DNA of 64,000 bases. Source: Gastrolobium villosum (taxonomy: Eukaryota > Streptophyta > Magnoliopsida > Fabales > Fabaceae). The DNA is taken from NCBI GenBank assembly GCA_032173675.1, contig JAVKPL010000188.1, positions 27,501 through 91,500 on the forward strand, written 5' to 3'. Position 1 is the first letter of the stretch. Every line of letters starts with the position of its first letter. A model generated the notes under the pieces. The model had not been told where the DNA came from. It saw only the letters and a program-made list of their open reading frames with translations, and searched no databases. Both the position numbers and the translations under genes were made by a program. This document shows, piece by piece, positions 1 to 11,851 of the stretch.

Positions 1-486
1 AAAAGATTTAAACAAGAAAGTATAACAATGACACAAAACATTAATTAAAAATGCAAATAGTAGTATTTTATTAAGGGTAATTAAACAAATAATAATGTCA
101 TTAGCTGCCCCCAACATCATTGATCAATCCTTGTCTTATTACAAGAAAATCTCCAATAAGGTGGTACCACAAATCCCTCCACGTTATCATCAATCCCACC
201 CTTGATTTGTTTTCTCTCCTTCGATCTTCGTGTCTTCCCTTCAAAAAGTCTCCCCCCTTAAAAAAGTGCTTTTCCAAACCTCTTCTTCCTTCCTTCCTTT
301 CACCGCCCCTACCTTTCACTCCCCCATCTCCTCACCGTGATTTTTCCCACTTCAAGTTCTCAACTTTCAGCTTTTTTGTTCTGCTTTTGCATCCTAGTGT
401 CATGAAATCCATTCAAATGTAGTGGCAGTGGGAAGAACAAGAATTTTTTAAAAAAAAAAAAAATTAACAGAAGTGCTTATGCAAAA
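1..486 (+). promoter_or_regulatory. 5' flank and leader of the KNOX gene
   Basis: AT-rich to about 180, then a pyrimidine-rich stretch (about 200-400) typical of a plant 5' leader, then an A-run just before the KNOX ATG at 487. No clear TATA box or defined promoter motif is visible. Short open frames here, for example 120-422 on the + strand, have low-complexity composition and no recognisable domain, so I do not call them genes. Confidence 0.4.
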
Positions 487-3400
487 ATGGCTTTTCAGGA
501 CCATCTACCCCACGAAATCACTTTTCAGCAATTCACGGACGAGCAACAGTTAAGTCAGGGCAGAGACATGCAGAGGCTTCTCCCACTCTCAGCCGGCGGC
601 GGCGGAGGAGCAGCTCCGACGTGGCTCAACAACGCGGCGACCCTTCGGCAACAGAATTTCCTCCACTTGCAACCAGACTCAACAGTGCAAAACGACGACG
701 TTCGGGGCATGATGGGGTCAGAGAAAAGCATGGATCGGAACCGGACGGAGAGTAATTGCGAATCGGAGGATTTGGCAGAATACAAAGCAGACATTTTGGG
801 ACACCCTCTTTACGATCAACTGTTATCGGCTCACGTTTCGTGTTTGAGGATTGCCACTCCCGTTGACCAGCTTCCTCGGATCGATGCTCAGCTTCAACAA
901 TCGCAGCGCGTGGTTGACAAGTACTCTGGCCTTGGAAATGGAGTTGTTGATGAGAAGGAACTTGATCAATTCATGGTTTGTCTCTTTACCTTATCTTAAA
1001 CCTATTATTTTTCTTCCTTTCATCATTAATCCTATTATTCATGTGTTTTGTCCCACTACTTTAATTGAATGATTTGATTTAGGGTTGTCTTCGTTTCTTG
1101 TCTAGTTTTTTTCTTTTTTCTTTTCTTGGTGTGTAGTATTAACTATTAGGCTTCTTTTTTCCTCTGTGAATTTGTTATGCTTTGACAAATGTCGTTTATT
1201 CTAGCGTTTGTTAAATCGCAAACGTCAGATCTTTTATTTTTATTTTTTTTGAATAATTTTTTGGCCCCTTGTTATGCTAAGTTTAGACCTTCCGTTTTTG
1301 ATATTTTGAAGTTTGTTGTTTAAATTAAAAATAAAATAAAAGGAGGGGCGCTATCAATTAGGGTGGATCAGTTAGATGAGTGTAGGTGCTAGGTGCAGAA
1401 TTCACGAAGGAAAAGTAACAATTTTTAATGATGGACTGTAGTAGGACCAGTGAGCCAGTGAATCTGATTTGTCCTGGTGTAGCGCCACTTGATGGTACTT
1501 GATGGTGTTGAGATGTTCCCTTTAATTTAAGAGTGCTTTTCTTCTAGAATCTTCATGTTGTCATAACCTTCCCACTTGTTCGATGGTTCACTTGGTTTTT
1601 TTTTTTTTTTTTGGCTGAAACTTAATTTTGTGGTTTAGTTTTTGTGTTCTTGTCGAATATGTTCTTAGATACCAACTTGAAGTTCTCTCGACCCTTTCCC
1701 CCTCGTTTACGTTACTTGTTTTCCCAAGTACAATAATGAAGCAATAATGGGACCTTGTTCATTCTATACTAATTCGATATGTACAACTTGTCCTGTAGTA
1801 GGTGGCATTTTGGGAATCTTCTTGTTAATGCACAAATCAACCTAATTTGATTCATTTTCAATGTTCGTTGAAACTTGTTACTAACTTCAGACAATGATCG
1901 GGGAGAGGCAAAGATGATAAATTTTTTAATATTGAATAATTTTTTAAATTTTACTAAAAAGAGAAATAATACAAATATATTCTTTAGCACACTCTTTATA
2001 ATTACATGAATTTTATATAAATATTACTTAATAAAAAGTGAGTTCAGGTTATCTAATTTCCTTTTCTATTAATGCTTGTTCCTGCATTGACTTAGACATC
2101 ATGATCTAGCTTATTACTAAGTCACTTATTCATGGTTTACCTTATTACTGAATTACAGGAAAATTAATCATTTATTGACATTTAATTAGCACCATACGAT
2201 TTATCTGTTTAGTTATAACCAATTTCGTTTCTCTTCTTCTTCTGACTGTTCTAGTTTTCTCCTTATTAGTTTCCAATATTGTCTCGAGTTTACTTTTTAA
2301 GAAAAATGTCCTTATTTATATATGAAGCTCCTTAATTTGTAAGTTTTGCTCTTATCTTTGTTGTAGACGCATTATGTTCTACTGCTTTGCGCTTTTAAAG
2401 AACAATTGCAACAACATGTCCGCGTTCATGCCATGGAAGCTGTTATGGCTTGCTGGGAGCTCGAGCAGTCTCTACAAAGCTTGACTGGTAAGTTTCAACT
2501 ATAACAAAAGTCTTTGTTTGAATCCTCCATGTTATTGTGTCTTTTAAATTATCACTCTTACAAGGAAGGAGTAAAATAAGATTGAAGGAACGGAAATAAA
2601 AAAGTATGAATTGGAAAGCTGCACAACCAACATGGTGCTAGCCTTCCCCCCTTTCCAAAATGTCACCCCGCTGATCCATATTTTTAAGAATTTAATTTTG
2701 ATCCACCTTGAGAGAGGGACTTTCGCTAATGGAGATAAAAATCTTATGTTTTTCTTGTTATTTCATGCATAAAAGTTGAGTGAATAAATACAAATAAAAA
2801 AGTGGAGTAAATAAAAATGAAAAAAAAAAAAACTTTTGGCAAGGAAGGATAATTATACATATTAAAATAAATAAATATGGGAACGGATATACTTACCACC
2901 AAAAAAGTTTACCACTGTTACAACCAATTTAATCACCATTGATTTCCGTCAATCTAACGGTTATAATTTATTTGGAATTAATAATTAATTAATAAGTGTG
3001 ACCCAATAAATGTTATTAGTTCTCAATAAATTATAAGTGTTAAATTGGTGGAAATCAATTCTGATTAAGTTGGTTGTAAGAGTTCTAAACATTTTTGGTG
3101 GTAAGCATCCGTTCCCAATAAATATTACTTAACTTTTTAAAGTAATGATATTTGCACACTAAAAATTGAGAAAAAGTTAAAAAAAATTGAGAAAAATTAA
3201 AAAAAAAAAATTAAAACGTGTTTTTTAAAATCTTATCATTTGAAAAAAGTGTGATGTAATTATAATATACATTTTTTAGTGTGCACATTATTTCTTAACC
3301 TATTAAGGTTTATATTGGTGCTACAATGAACCTTTTATAAAAAGGTTTTTTCCTTGCATGCAAGCATATATGTTGACGGAGAGGAACATGATCTATAGTT

Positions 3401-3886
3401 TCAGAATACAGGAGCCATGTCATTGATCTTTGAGCTTCGGCTTTCCATTGCTCACAAGGGTGTTAGTAATATATGTGACCAAGAATCAGTTATTGTAGTT
3501 TAATTTGTATGTACGTGTAAAAACTAAAGAAACAATGACATGAATTGGGATACAAATTTAAGCTTCTAATGAATAACTTGTATGCAGCCTCTCATAGAAA
3601 AGTACTTGATTAATTGCACAGACACAATATAGATGGAAAAGTTATAACTAATGAAGCTGTATATGATGCATGAACAGGTGTATCTCCTGGGGAAGGAACT
3701 GGTGCAACTATGTCCGATGATGAAGAAGACCAGGCTGAGAGCAATGCAAACTTGTACGAAGGAAGCATGGATGGTGCTGATAGTCTCAGCTTTGGCCCTC
3801 TTGTTCCCACTGAAAGTGAAAGATCTTTGATGGAGCGCGTGAGACAGGAGTTGAAGCATGAGCTTAAACAGGTAGTTAACAATATT

Positions 3887-3923
<37 letters not shown>

Positions 3924-5521
3924 CAATGCATGAATGAGTGAATCATTGAAATTAGAATGCTTAACCCAATTTCTTGCTCTTGATTAGGGTTACAAGGACA
4001 AGATTGTGGACATAAGAGAAGAAATTCTACGAAAGAGAAGAGCGGGGAAGCTTCCGGGGGACACCACCTCTCTTTTAAAAGCTTGGTGGCAGTCACATTC
4101 TAAATGGCCCTATCCAACGGTAAGTTTAGGCATGAATTCTTTGAGGTATCACAATTTTAATTTATCAAAGATGGCAACCCTTAGATGCTATTAGAATTAA
4201 TGGTTAATAAAGGATGTAAGTGTTTTTTGACTTACATTAGTATAAAGTTGATCATTTCCTATCCATTTTTTTATGTATCAAATTTAATTTATAGGAGATG
4301 AGAAACCTTAGATCAATTAAAATGAACGTTTAATAAAGGGTGTAGAGTTTTTGAAGACTCACATAAGTTATTATTATCTATATATATATATATAGGGGCA
4401 GATTATTTTTACCTTGGTGTAACATTATTATTAGCTATTGATCCACTTGTATCCAATGACTCAAAGAACTAAAGAAATAAAGTTGTTAAATATATATGGG
4501 ATTAATGACCAAGATTGAAAAATATAACTTAAGATTCTTACACCAATATAAAATGATCCTATAGACCTTTTGACCATAATGATGTGAAGAAGGAAATATT
4601 TTCCCTCATTGATTCAAAATCCAAACTTTTTGTCAAAATAATTCAGTGAGACACGCATGAGAGTGTATCTTCTTAAATCGCACGAAGGTGCGTTATTTGT
4701 GTAAAAGCGGATGCGTGCCTATCACATGGCACGTGCTGCAAGTCATACATAAGGGGTGCGCACGATCAAATCATGTACGGGGGAGATTCGTGACTTGTAC
4801 AAAAGCGAATGCTCTGTGAACACCACATGTATTCAAGTGCGCACTCAGTTTTGTATAAATCGCACATCATCGCATGAGCAACTTGAATGCACATACCAAC
4901 ATAAAACAAAATGTTTAGGCTTTTGGAAAAATATTTATTTTTTCATATTAAATGGGTCAAAAGCTCCATATACATAGAGAGATAGATACAGGTGTCAGTG
5001 TCAATTCATATGGAAACCCCCTTTATTTTCAAAGTTATCTACAGTATGTACTTTTTCAGCACTAATGATGAATAGTATATCGTTAATGTAGGAGATAACT
5101 ATGACTCGTACATTGAGTAGCACAGTATTATAAGTTTATTGTCCTAATATATGTACCTAACTAAGAATGGGTCTACGTATGTTGTTGATATTGATGGGCA
5201 TTTGTCTCTTCGATAATTGCTGATATTTTAGTTGCACTCGTGAATGTACTTTTAGGAAGAAGACAAGGCAAGGTTGGTGCAGGAAACAGGTTTGCAATTA
5301 AAGCAGATAAATAACTGGTTCATAAATCAAAGAAAAAGGAATTGGCATACTAATCCTTCGTCTTCTAGTGGCTCCAAAAGCAAGCGTAAGAGGTGGGTTA
5401 ATAGTTGCTTAGCTGCTTCTTATTTCAAATCATGTCTTATTCTTTATAACTTTATTGATGAATAGTGTTACTTTTGGATAGTAGTGGTGCAGGTGAAACA
5501 AGTAACCAGAGCTTCATGTGA
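487..5521 (+). CDS. KNAT3-like: Class II KNOX homeodomain transcription factor (KNAT3/4/5-like), 6 exons
   Basis: Inferred coding exons are 487-975, 2367-2487, 3678-3871, 3988-4119, 5256-5392 and 5482-5521; all introns are GT-AG and the joined 1113 nt give 370 aa ending in TGA. Visible domains: Gly-rich N-terminus (about 36-43); KNOX1 at about 98-140 (YKADILGHPLYDQLL); KNOX2 at about 155-204, spanning exons 1-2; acidic linker MSDDEEDQ; ELK at about 260-281; TALE homeodomain at about 283-343 with the WPYP loop split by intron 4 and the recognition helix INNWFINQRKRNWH. Class II type is indicated by GKLPGDTTSLLKAWW. By family knowledge it is a nuclear DNA-binding protein that pairs with BELL-type TALE proteins. 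Length is close to KNAT4/5 and shorter than KNAT3. The start ATG has a good plant context (aaaaATGGC). Introns 2 and 4 hold MITEs and intron 3 a (TA)n tract. Confidence 0.93.
2879..3116. mobile_element. Mutator-type MITE in KNOX intron 2
   Basis: Imperfect palindrome of about 238 bp. The left end GGGAACGGATATACTTACCA pairs with the right end GGTGGTAAGCATCCGTTCCC. It is flanked by a perfect 9-bp direct repeat AATAAATAT (2870-2878 and 3117-3125), the target-site length typical of Mutator-like elements. No coding capacity. Confidence 0.8.
3144..3293. mobile_element. Small TIR element in KNOX intron 2
   Basis: About 150 bp with terminal inverted repeats: the left end contains TTTGCACACTAAAAA and the right end TTTTTTAGTGTGCACA. 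The interior is A-rich. Superfamily and target-site duplication were not resolved. Confidence 0.5.
3890..3921. repeat. (TA)n microsatellite in KNOX intron 3
   Basis: About 16 TA units between the donor of intron 3 (3872) and its acceptor (3987). It takes up a quarter of this 116-bp intron, so length polymorphism could affect the spacing of splicing signals. Confidence 0.9.
4395..4560. mobile_element. TA-flanked MITE, family A, copy 1 (KNOX intron 4)
   Basis: Follows a short (TA)n run directly. It shares the family layout: a GATNATTTT end, a TTGGTGTAA motif, an interior with ATTGATCCACTTGTATCCAA, and an inverted end with TTACACCAATATAAAATGATC. Related copies lie at 6111-6285, 6340-6514 and 53655-53833. 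Confidence 0.6.
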
Positions 5522-6023
5522 ATGGACACCTCTTTTAAACAGGACCCAAATATATATATATATATATATCGGTATTCTTCATTTTATGCGACAATTGTGG
5601 GGATTGATGGGACCAGAGCTTACAGAGAAAAGCATGAAACTGAAATAGTGGAATATGGATGTTAAAGCGGAATTTATGATACCAATCACTGTTTAGAAAT
5701 AGTATTTACGTTGTTCAATTACAGAAAAACCTAGTATTGTTGTATATGAGGCTGCTGCTTGATACCTGATATTTTTGCAGGCACAATGTATTCGGTTTAA
5801 TGGGTATCTATAAAAGCATGCTGATACATATATATTTGTAATGGATTGCTTTGAAAAGAAAATGTACTGCAAATTTCATGATCAGTTCTGTTTGTTACAT
5901 ACATTGGTTTGTACAGCTGGTATGTGTGAATTAGAAAGCAAGTATACAACAACTATTGTACTTACGTAATCCAGTGTATCATTTCCTAATGGTTAGATTC
6001 CATTGAGTTCAACGTGCGGTTAT

Positions 6024-6026
<3 letters not shown>
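5522..6026 (+). other. 3' flank of the KNOX gene
   Basis: Contains a short (TA)n run at 5551-5569 and AT-rich sequence expected to hold the 3' UTR and polyadenylation site. No canonical AATAAA stands out and no gene is seen. Confidence 0.4.

Positions 6027-6110
<84 letters not shown>
6027..6110. repeat. (TA)n microsatellite, 84 bp
   Basis: Perfect TA dinucleotide tract ending exactly where the family A MITE at 6111 starts. Confidence 0.95.
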
Positions 6111-6113
<3 letters not shown>

Positions 6114-6283
6114 ATGATCGTTTTGTACCAGTGTAAGTTATACTCTTAATGTTATCCGTTGATCTCATTTATATCTAAGAGCTCAAAATTTTTTTAGTAA
6201 AATGAGCCATTGGATATAAGTGGATCAATGATCAAAATTGAGTGTAAGACTTCTAACTCTTACACCGGTGTAAGAATATCATG

Positions 6284-6285
<2 letters not shown>
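6111..6285. mobile_element. TA-flanked MITE, family A, copy 2
   Basis: About 175 bp. The left end has ACCAGTGTAAGTTATACT and the right end TCTTACACCGGTGTAAG. The interior ATTGGATATAAGTGGATCAA is shared with the copies at 6340-6514 and 53655-53833. (TA)n lies on both sides, so the TSD cannot be read. No coding capacity. Confidence 0.7.

Positions 6286-6339
<54 letters not shown>
6286..6339. repeat. (TA)n microsatellite, about 54 bp
   Basis: TA tract directly between two family A MITE copies. Confidence 0.95.
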
Positions 6340-6343
<4 letters not shown>

Positions 6344-6513
6344 CAGGATCATTTTACACCAGTGTAAGTTACACTATTAATCTTGTCCGTTAATCTCACT
6401 TATATCTAAGGGCTCAATTTTTTCGGTAATGTGAGCCATTAGATACAAGTGAATCAATGGTTAAGATTGAGTGTAAGACTTCTAACTCTTACACTGGTGT
6501 AAGAATATCCTGC

Positions 6514-6514
<1 letters not shown>
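6340..6514. mobile_element. TA-flanked MITE, family A, copy 3
   Basis: Clearest copy: it starts GGGTCAGGATCATTTTACAC and ends GTGTAAGAATATCCTGCC, with TIRs built on ACACCAGTGTAAG. It lies in tandem with copy 2, with (TA)n between and after them. Confidence 0.75.

Positions 6515-6516
<2 letters not shown>

Positions 6517-6574
<58 letters not shown>
6517..6574. repeat. (TA)n microsatellite, about 58 bp
   Basis: TA tract immediately after the family A MITE copy 3. Confidence 0.95.
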
Positions 6575-6576
<2 letters not shown>

Positions 6577-6962
6577 TGAAACTTCCCAATTTAAATGTGG
6601 TCTAATAAGGTACTTTTGAAAGTAATGTTCTATGCATAAACAATTTCTCTGACTAACCTGACAAAAATACAATTTATATAATATTCATAATTTTATCTCT
6701 TTTTATCTCTTCCCTTCACTTTCTGTCATTGGCTGCTGTCATTTTGTAAATAAATTTTTAGTGCTATTTTACATGAGTTATATGAAAATGGATTAAAGTC
6801 TTAGGAAATCAAATTGGAAAAAATAAAAATTTATGTGTGCAATACCACCAGTTAAAAGTGATTGTTTGAATTTCAAAATTGAAAATTTGATTAGAGGATA
6901 AACATTTTTTGAGAGACTTTTGATCTTAGGTTGAAATTGCAAAAGCAATATATATATATATA
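6575..6962. other. Unassigned AT-rich spacer
   Basis: No gene or paired repeat seen. It ends in a short (TA)n run at about 6950-6962. Confidence 0.3.
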
Positions 6963-7050
6963 GGGACATGGATAGGTATAGGATCAACTCACACAAACGG
7001 TTAAGATTTGGAGTAAGATTTATTATTTTTATACCGGAGTAAATTGATCC
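6963..7050. mobile_element. TA-flanked MITE, family B, short copy
   Basis: Begins GGGACATGGATAGG and ends ACCGGAGTAAATTGATCC. It resembles a shortened version of the element at 7062-7270: both share GGATCAACTCACA/GATCAACTCACA near the start and TAAATTGATC at the end. Confidence 0.5.
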
Positions 7051-7061
7051 TATATTATATA

Positions 7062-7266
7062 GGGACAAGATCAACTCACATCGGTGTAAGAATATAAATT
7101 TTACACTAAATTTTAACCGTTGATTTTTGTGAATCTAATGATTGTGATTTATTGGATTACTCATTAATTAATTATTAATTTCTAATAAATCATAACCGTT
7201 AGGTATACAAAAATCAATGGTTAAGACTTGATGTAAGACTTATTATTCTTATATCGATATAAATTG

Positions 7267-7270
<4 letters not shown>
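7062..7270. mobile_element. TA-flanked MITE, family B, full copy
   Basis: About 209 bp. The start GGGACAAGATCAACTCACAT is paired inversely with the end TATCGATATAAATTGATC. The interior has inverted ATCATAACCGTTAGG / CTAATGATTGTGATT segments. (TA)n lies on both sides. Confidence 0.6.

Positions 7271-7325
<55 letters not shown>
7271..7325. repeat. (TA)n microsatellite, about 55 bp
   Basis: TA tract between the family B MITE and the 5' end of the RTE LINE at 7329. Confidence 0.95.
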
Positions 7326-7327
<2 letters not shown>

Positions 7328-8539
7328 ATGATTAAGTTGTGGGAGAGGGTTATTGAACATCGCTTGAGGAGAGATACCAATGTTTATGTAAATCAATTTG
7401 GATTTATGCCAGGAAGATGTACCATGGAAGCCATTTTCTTGATGCGACAACTTATGGAAATATACCGAGAAAAGAAGAATGACTTGCATATGGTGTTCAT
7501 AGACCTTGAGAAAGCATATGATAGGGTTCCAAGGAAAGTTTTATGGTGGGTTCTGGAGAAGAAAAAAGTTCCATCAAAGTATGTAAAAGCATTCCAGGAT
7601 ATGTATGATGGGGCTACTACATGTGTAAAAGCATGTAACGGAACATCAAGTTATTTTCCTATCACGGTTGGTGTACACCAAGGGTCGACTCTAAGTCCTT
7701 ATCTCTTTGCCTTAGTTATGGATGAACTAACAAAAGATATTCAAGAGGAAGTGCCATGGTGTATGCTTTTTGCAGACGATATTGTGCTTATTCATGAGAG
7801 CAAGGAAGGTGTTAATAGAAAACTTGAATTGTGGAGAAGCACATTAGAATCCAAAGGATTCACATTAAGTCGAAGCAAGACTGAGTATCTGAAGTGTGAG
7901 TTTTCTCTGGTACGAGATGGGGACCAAGAGCCCGTGCATTTAAGTGGTCAAGAGGTACCCAAAAAAGATGCTTTTAAATACTTGGGATCCATTTTACATA
8001 AAGGTGGAGAGATTGATGGGGATGTAAATCACATAATCAGAGTAGGGTGGATGAAATGACGCAGTTCATCTGGGTTTTTGTGTGATCGCAAAATCCCCCT
8101 TAAGTTAAAAGGAAAATTCTATAAAACGACAGTAAGACCGGTAATGCTATATGAAGCGGAATGTTGGCCAGCATATAGGCAACATCAGCATAAGATGAGA
8201 GTAGCAGATATGAGGATGTTAAGGTGGATGTGTGGTTACATAAGGATGGATAAGATAAGAAATGAAGATATTCGACGAAAGGTCGGAGTAGTACCGGTAG
8301 CCGAGAAGATGAGAGAACATAGATTGAGGTGGTTTGGGCACGTGATGAGAAGGCCCCTGGATGCTCCTGTAAGAACAGAAGTTTGTTACCAATAGCTCAA
8401 CACAAAAAGAGGCAGAGGTCGGCCGAAACTTACTTTGGGGAAGGTAGTAAAACAAGATTTAATGGAGTGGGATATAGATTGGCAGACAGTATGTCTTAGA
8501 ACGGAATGGAGAAAAGCTATAAGTATGGTGGAGGGTTAG
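7328..8539 (+). pseudogene. RTE LINE reverse transcriptase remnant, two in-frame stops
   Basis: One continuous frame encodes the C-terminal half of a plant RTE-type ORF2. Visible motifs: NQFGFMPGR; the RT core FIDLEKAYDRVPRKVLWW; GVHQGSTLSPYLFALVMDEL; the catalytic FADDIV; LSRSKTEYL; and the thumb and tail region IPLKLKGKFYKTTVRPVMLY. The frame is broken only by TGA at 8057-8059 (where related elements have Trp, consistent with TGG to TGA) and TAG at 8393-8395. After that it resumes with a RGRGRPK segment to TAG at 8537-8539. The N-terminal endonuclease is missing. The RT is dead as it stands, but few disabling changes suggest a fairly young insertion. Confidence 0.85.
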
Positions 8540-8739
8540 ACCCGTTGTTATTCCTATGTTCCAGATGGTCCATTTTTAGTCATTTTTCCCTTCATTTCCC
8601 TCATTTCTTCTTGTCCCTTTCTTTTTTACTTTTATTTATTTATATATGCATATATATGTTTCAACCGTTTTATATCTTTCATGTGGGTTCACCTACCACC
8701 GACCCCAGTTAATTTGGGATAAAGGTGATGTTGATGTTG
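7329..8739 (+). mobile_element. 5'-truncated RTE-type LINE copy
   Basis: Spans the RT-coding remnant plus a 3' tail ending in a short GATGTT-like repeat (8726-8739), the kind of simple-repeat tail RTE elements carry instead of poly-A. A 7-bp direct repeat ATATCAA lies immediately outside both ends (7322-7328 and 8740-8746) and is the likely target-site duplication. The 5' end abuts (TA)n, as expected for an endonuclease cutting AT-rich DNA. Confidence 0.75.
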
Positions 8740-9859
8740 ATATCAAATAAAAAAAAGGTGAATATGGCCCTTTCATTAGGTATGACAATTCGCATAAGGG
8801 TGTCATGTTGGTATTGTGTTGAGATCTGACACAAATATGAATACATTTGACACGAAAAAAATGCGAATTTGAAAATATGTCAACATTCAATACAAATATG
8901 AGCTTTTTATTTTGTGACTTAACATGATATGACATCAATTTGTACTTGAAAAAATTAGTTTAGTTCATGATGAACTACTTTTTAAAATCCAATTTTTTTT
9001 AGGTGTAATTTAGTTCACAATTTAGTTGAGTTATTTTGCACACCCCTACCTGGAAGTGGTCCCAATATAGAAATATTATATCATTAAACTCTAGAAATAT
9101 AAGGGGAAGTGATGAAGTAATATTTGTGCATATGTTATTGCTTTTAAAAACGATCATGAACAAGAAGTTCACTAGCCTAGATGCTTTAAGCATACTACTT
9201 TCTTCAACTTGTATGTTGATGTGAACTTGATGTTTCTTATCTGCGCATTTTTGGTTGTACTATATATGTCTGTATACTCCTCTTTAGCATCCTAAAATAG
9301 GGCCTCAAAGATGACTGAGCATTTATGTGAGATTTTGAGACTCGTAGAATCAAGTACTTCGAGCCCCTAATGGATGACCTGCTTACTACACAATTCACTA
9401 ATTAAATATTTAGTGAGAGACATTTCACGACATTAGGGAAAGAAAGTTAGAAGTTTAGTCAATCTTGGGAAATGTTTTTGAATAAAAAACATAAAATGAA
9501 TTATTTTGGCCCACGTACAAGTATAACAGAACTTGAAGTTTGAAATATCATAAACTTGCAAACTTTTAGGAAGACAAAAACCATATGTATTTACTCATCA
9601 CAAAGGAGTGACTAAGTTATGGTTTTTGTCTTCCAATAGGACAAAACATGTTTTAGTCTAGTCAATACTGAAAGTGTGATTGACCTGTGGGGGCTAAAGG
9701 CTTATCTGCAAAAAAAAAAAAAAAATAAGAAAATAAGTCACTCATCACTCCTTTTGAAGAGGTTAATCCCGAAAATAGAAAACTAGATGAAACAAGTGCA
9801 GTTGCTAATTACAACAATCTCGGGATTACGAAATGGCCAAATCTGGATGTCATGGAAAA

Positions 9860-10530
9860 TAATGAAGATTTGGTTGATGTAGACATATATAATAAACAAT
9901 ATTGATACAGGGAAATGTGATAAAATTATTACTGTCATCAATGACTCATTTGCTTTCTCAATAGCTCTTGCTATCTCAAGAGATAATCTGAATATATGAC
10001 CAAAATTATTCATGAATGTTAGAAGCATTCTGAATGAATAAAAAGAGGCAATTAAGGAAGAGCAAGTGTTTTCTCAGAGTCCCGATAACAATTATTATGT
10101 TTCTTATTCTCCCGTAATGGATTTTATTACATTTATTTACTTAATCAATATGGCAACTAGGATGCATCTTAAGATGCATTTAATGGACGTTGTGACTATT
10201 GGGTCACTTGATGATAATATTTATATGAAAATCCCTGAAGGATTCCCATATTGGAAAAATGAAAATCGCATGTTCAGCAATAAGTTGCAAATATCATTGT
10301 ATGGTCTAAACCATATTATTGTATCAACATGAAGATCACTCATTTTCCAAAAAGGTTATTTTATTGCACCAATGCAACTATATAAGTGTCTCAATAATAG
10401 TCTGTTCACTAGAAGTGAATAAATATCCATTTAGATCTAAAGAAGTTAACCAAAGCGGATTAGGAGCTCGAGCTCTTTATCCTAAATATCGTCGGATCAC
10501 TATTATACCCCGCAAATTGCAATAGGCTTA
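9860..10530 (+). pseudogene. Ty1/copia pol (RT region) remnant
   Basis: Recognisable copia RT pieces in the + strand: DSFAFSIALAI, a KEAIKEEQVFSQ-like segment, YSPVMDFITFIYLINMA, LMDVVTIGSLDDNIYMKIPE, then KLQISLYGL. These match the usual copia order (ETYSPV, then MDVVTAYLYGSLD, then IYMKIPEGF, then SLYGLKQ), but with stops, deletions and loss of the RT-opening segment. No LTRs, integrase or gag are visible. Not functional. Confidence 0.75.
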
Positions 10531-10666
10531 ATATTATATTTGCAGTAAAAATTCTAGCTAGACATAGTGCTCCTTTACTTGAAAAAATCTGCTAATCTCA
10601 TCATTTATTATGTGAGTTAACATCACATAATACGAATAATTTGTCAAGCTCAAAGTATATTACTAA

Positions 10667-10831
10667 GGGTTAGGATATTCTTACTACCAATTTTTTCTAC
10701 TACCACTTTAATCACCATTGGATTCAAAAGTTTTTTTTTTTTCTCTTCATTCAACTTTTCCTCTAATCCAAAGGTGATTAGAGTGATAGTGGAATGGTAG
10801 TAGAAAAATGGGTAGTAAGAATATCCTACCC
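10667..10831. mobile_element. Mutator-type MITE
   Basis: Palindromic element of about 165 bp: starts GGGTTAGGATATTCTTACTA and ends TAGTAAGAATATCCTACCC. It is flanked by a perfect 10-bp direct repeat ATATTACTAA (10657-10666 and 10832-10841). The interior TTTAATCACCATTGGATT pairs with AATCCAAAGGTGATTAGA. A related, more diverged copy lies at about 50168-50338. Confidence 0.85.
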
Positions 10832-11002
10832 ATATTACTAATTATACCCTAAGACACGAATAAAGTATGTACAAAATGTTATTTTCATTAATGTCGTATT
10901 GACATGATACTACATTACCAATAACAAGACAATTAATTTGGTTCAATATTATGTTTCAAGTTGACATGCAACACGTTAAAAATTGTCACCCCTACCTTTC
11001 AT

Positions 11003-11851
11003 GTTAAGAATTGACAAATCATTCGTGAGAATCCATTAATAAAAGAGGGTTAGGCGAGCATACTAACATAGAACTCTATGGACTGTTAAATATATAATTG
11101 GAGATGTGATTTTTCAACGAGGTTTATTTCAGAGTGAATCAGCCATCGTGGTAAAAATTGTTAAAAAAAGTTATATTATTCATAATAATTATTTATGTAA
11201 ACTTATTATCATATAATAATAATAGTATTTAAATTTTGTATTTGGGAAAAATATTTTTTAAATTTAGGTAACATATAAAATATAAAAAATATAAATCAAA
11301 AGAAAAAATATTTAATAATATTTGTAATTATAAAAAATATAATTAATCCAAGAAAAATATAAAAAGCATAGATTAGAAAAGAATAAAACATTTAAAATCA
11401 TAAATAAAATATAAATAATTAGTTCATTAAAAAAATTTAAAAAAAGAAGTTGAGAATAATATACATTACTTTTTTAAATAAGAGTAAATTAATAAATTTA
11501 ACCATTTTAAAGAAATAAATTATAATTTAAAATATAAGGATGAATAATTCAATCAAATATGTAATTCTTAACATTCTTTTATTTTCGTAAGTATTTTAAA
11601 TCTTTGGATAAAGTTGCGGTCTGCAATAAATATTATTTGATTTGTCTTTTTATGTTGATTTCAAAATTAATTTTGAAATACTAAATACCTGCTGAAAATC
11701 TCGACAGATATCCATCTCTCATTGATAATAAAATATTAATGTTATAAAAAAATATATTAAATACTCTAGATTACAAAAAAATAAAATTAAATTAAATACT
11801 CTGGGTTTCCACGCTTTCATTTACCAAAAAAAAATTAAATGCTCGTGACAA
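11003..11851. other. AT-rich unassigned sequence
   Basis: Very A/T-rich (much of 11160-11780 is A, T and short homopolymers), with no coding frame, TIR pair or RNA gene that I can support. Confidence 0.4.

Larger units (their letters stand above)
8777..10994. mobile_element. hAT-like non-autonomous element with nested insertions
   Basis: The left end TAGGTATGACAATT is paired inversely with the right end AATTGTCACCCCTA, and an 8-bp direct repeat CCTTTCAT flanks them (8769-8776 and 10995-11002), the hAT target length. Inside lie a decayed copia pol (about 9860-10530) and a Mutator-type MITE (10667-10831). A second hAT-like terminus (GCACACCCCTACC) occurs near 9038-9050, so the structure may be composite. 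Confidence 0.6.

Noticed and set aside
120..422. Open frame upstream of the KNOX ATG
   Set aside because: Pyrimidine-rich leader composition; no recognisable domain; the real KNOX start at 487 has domain support.
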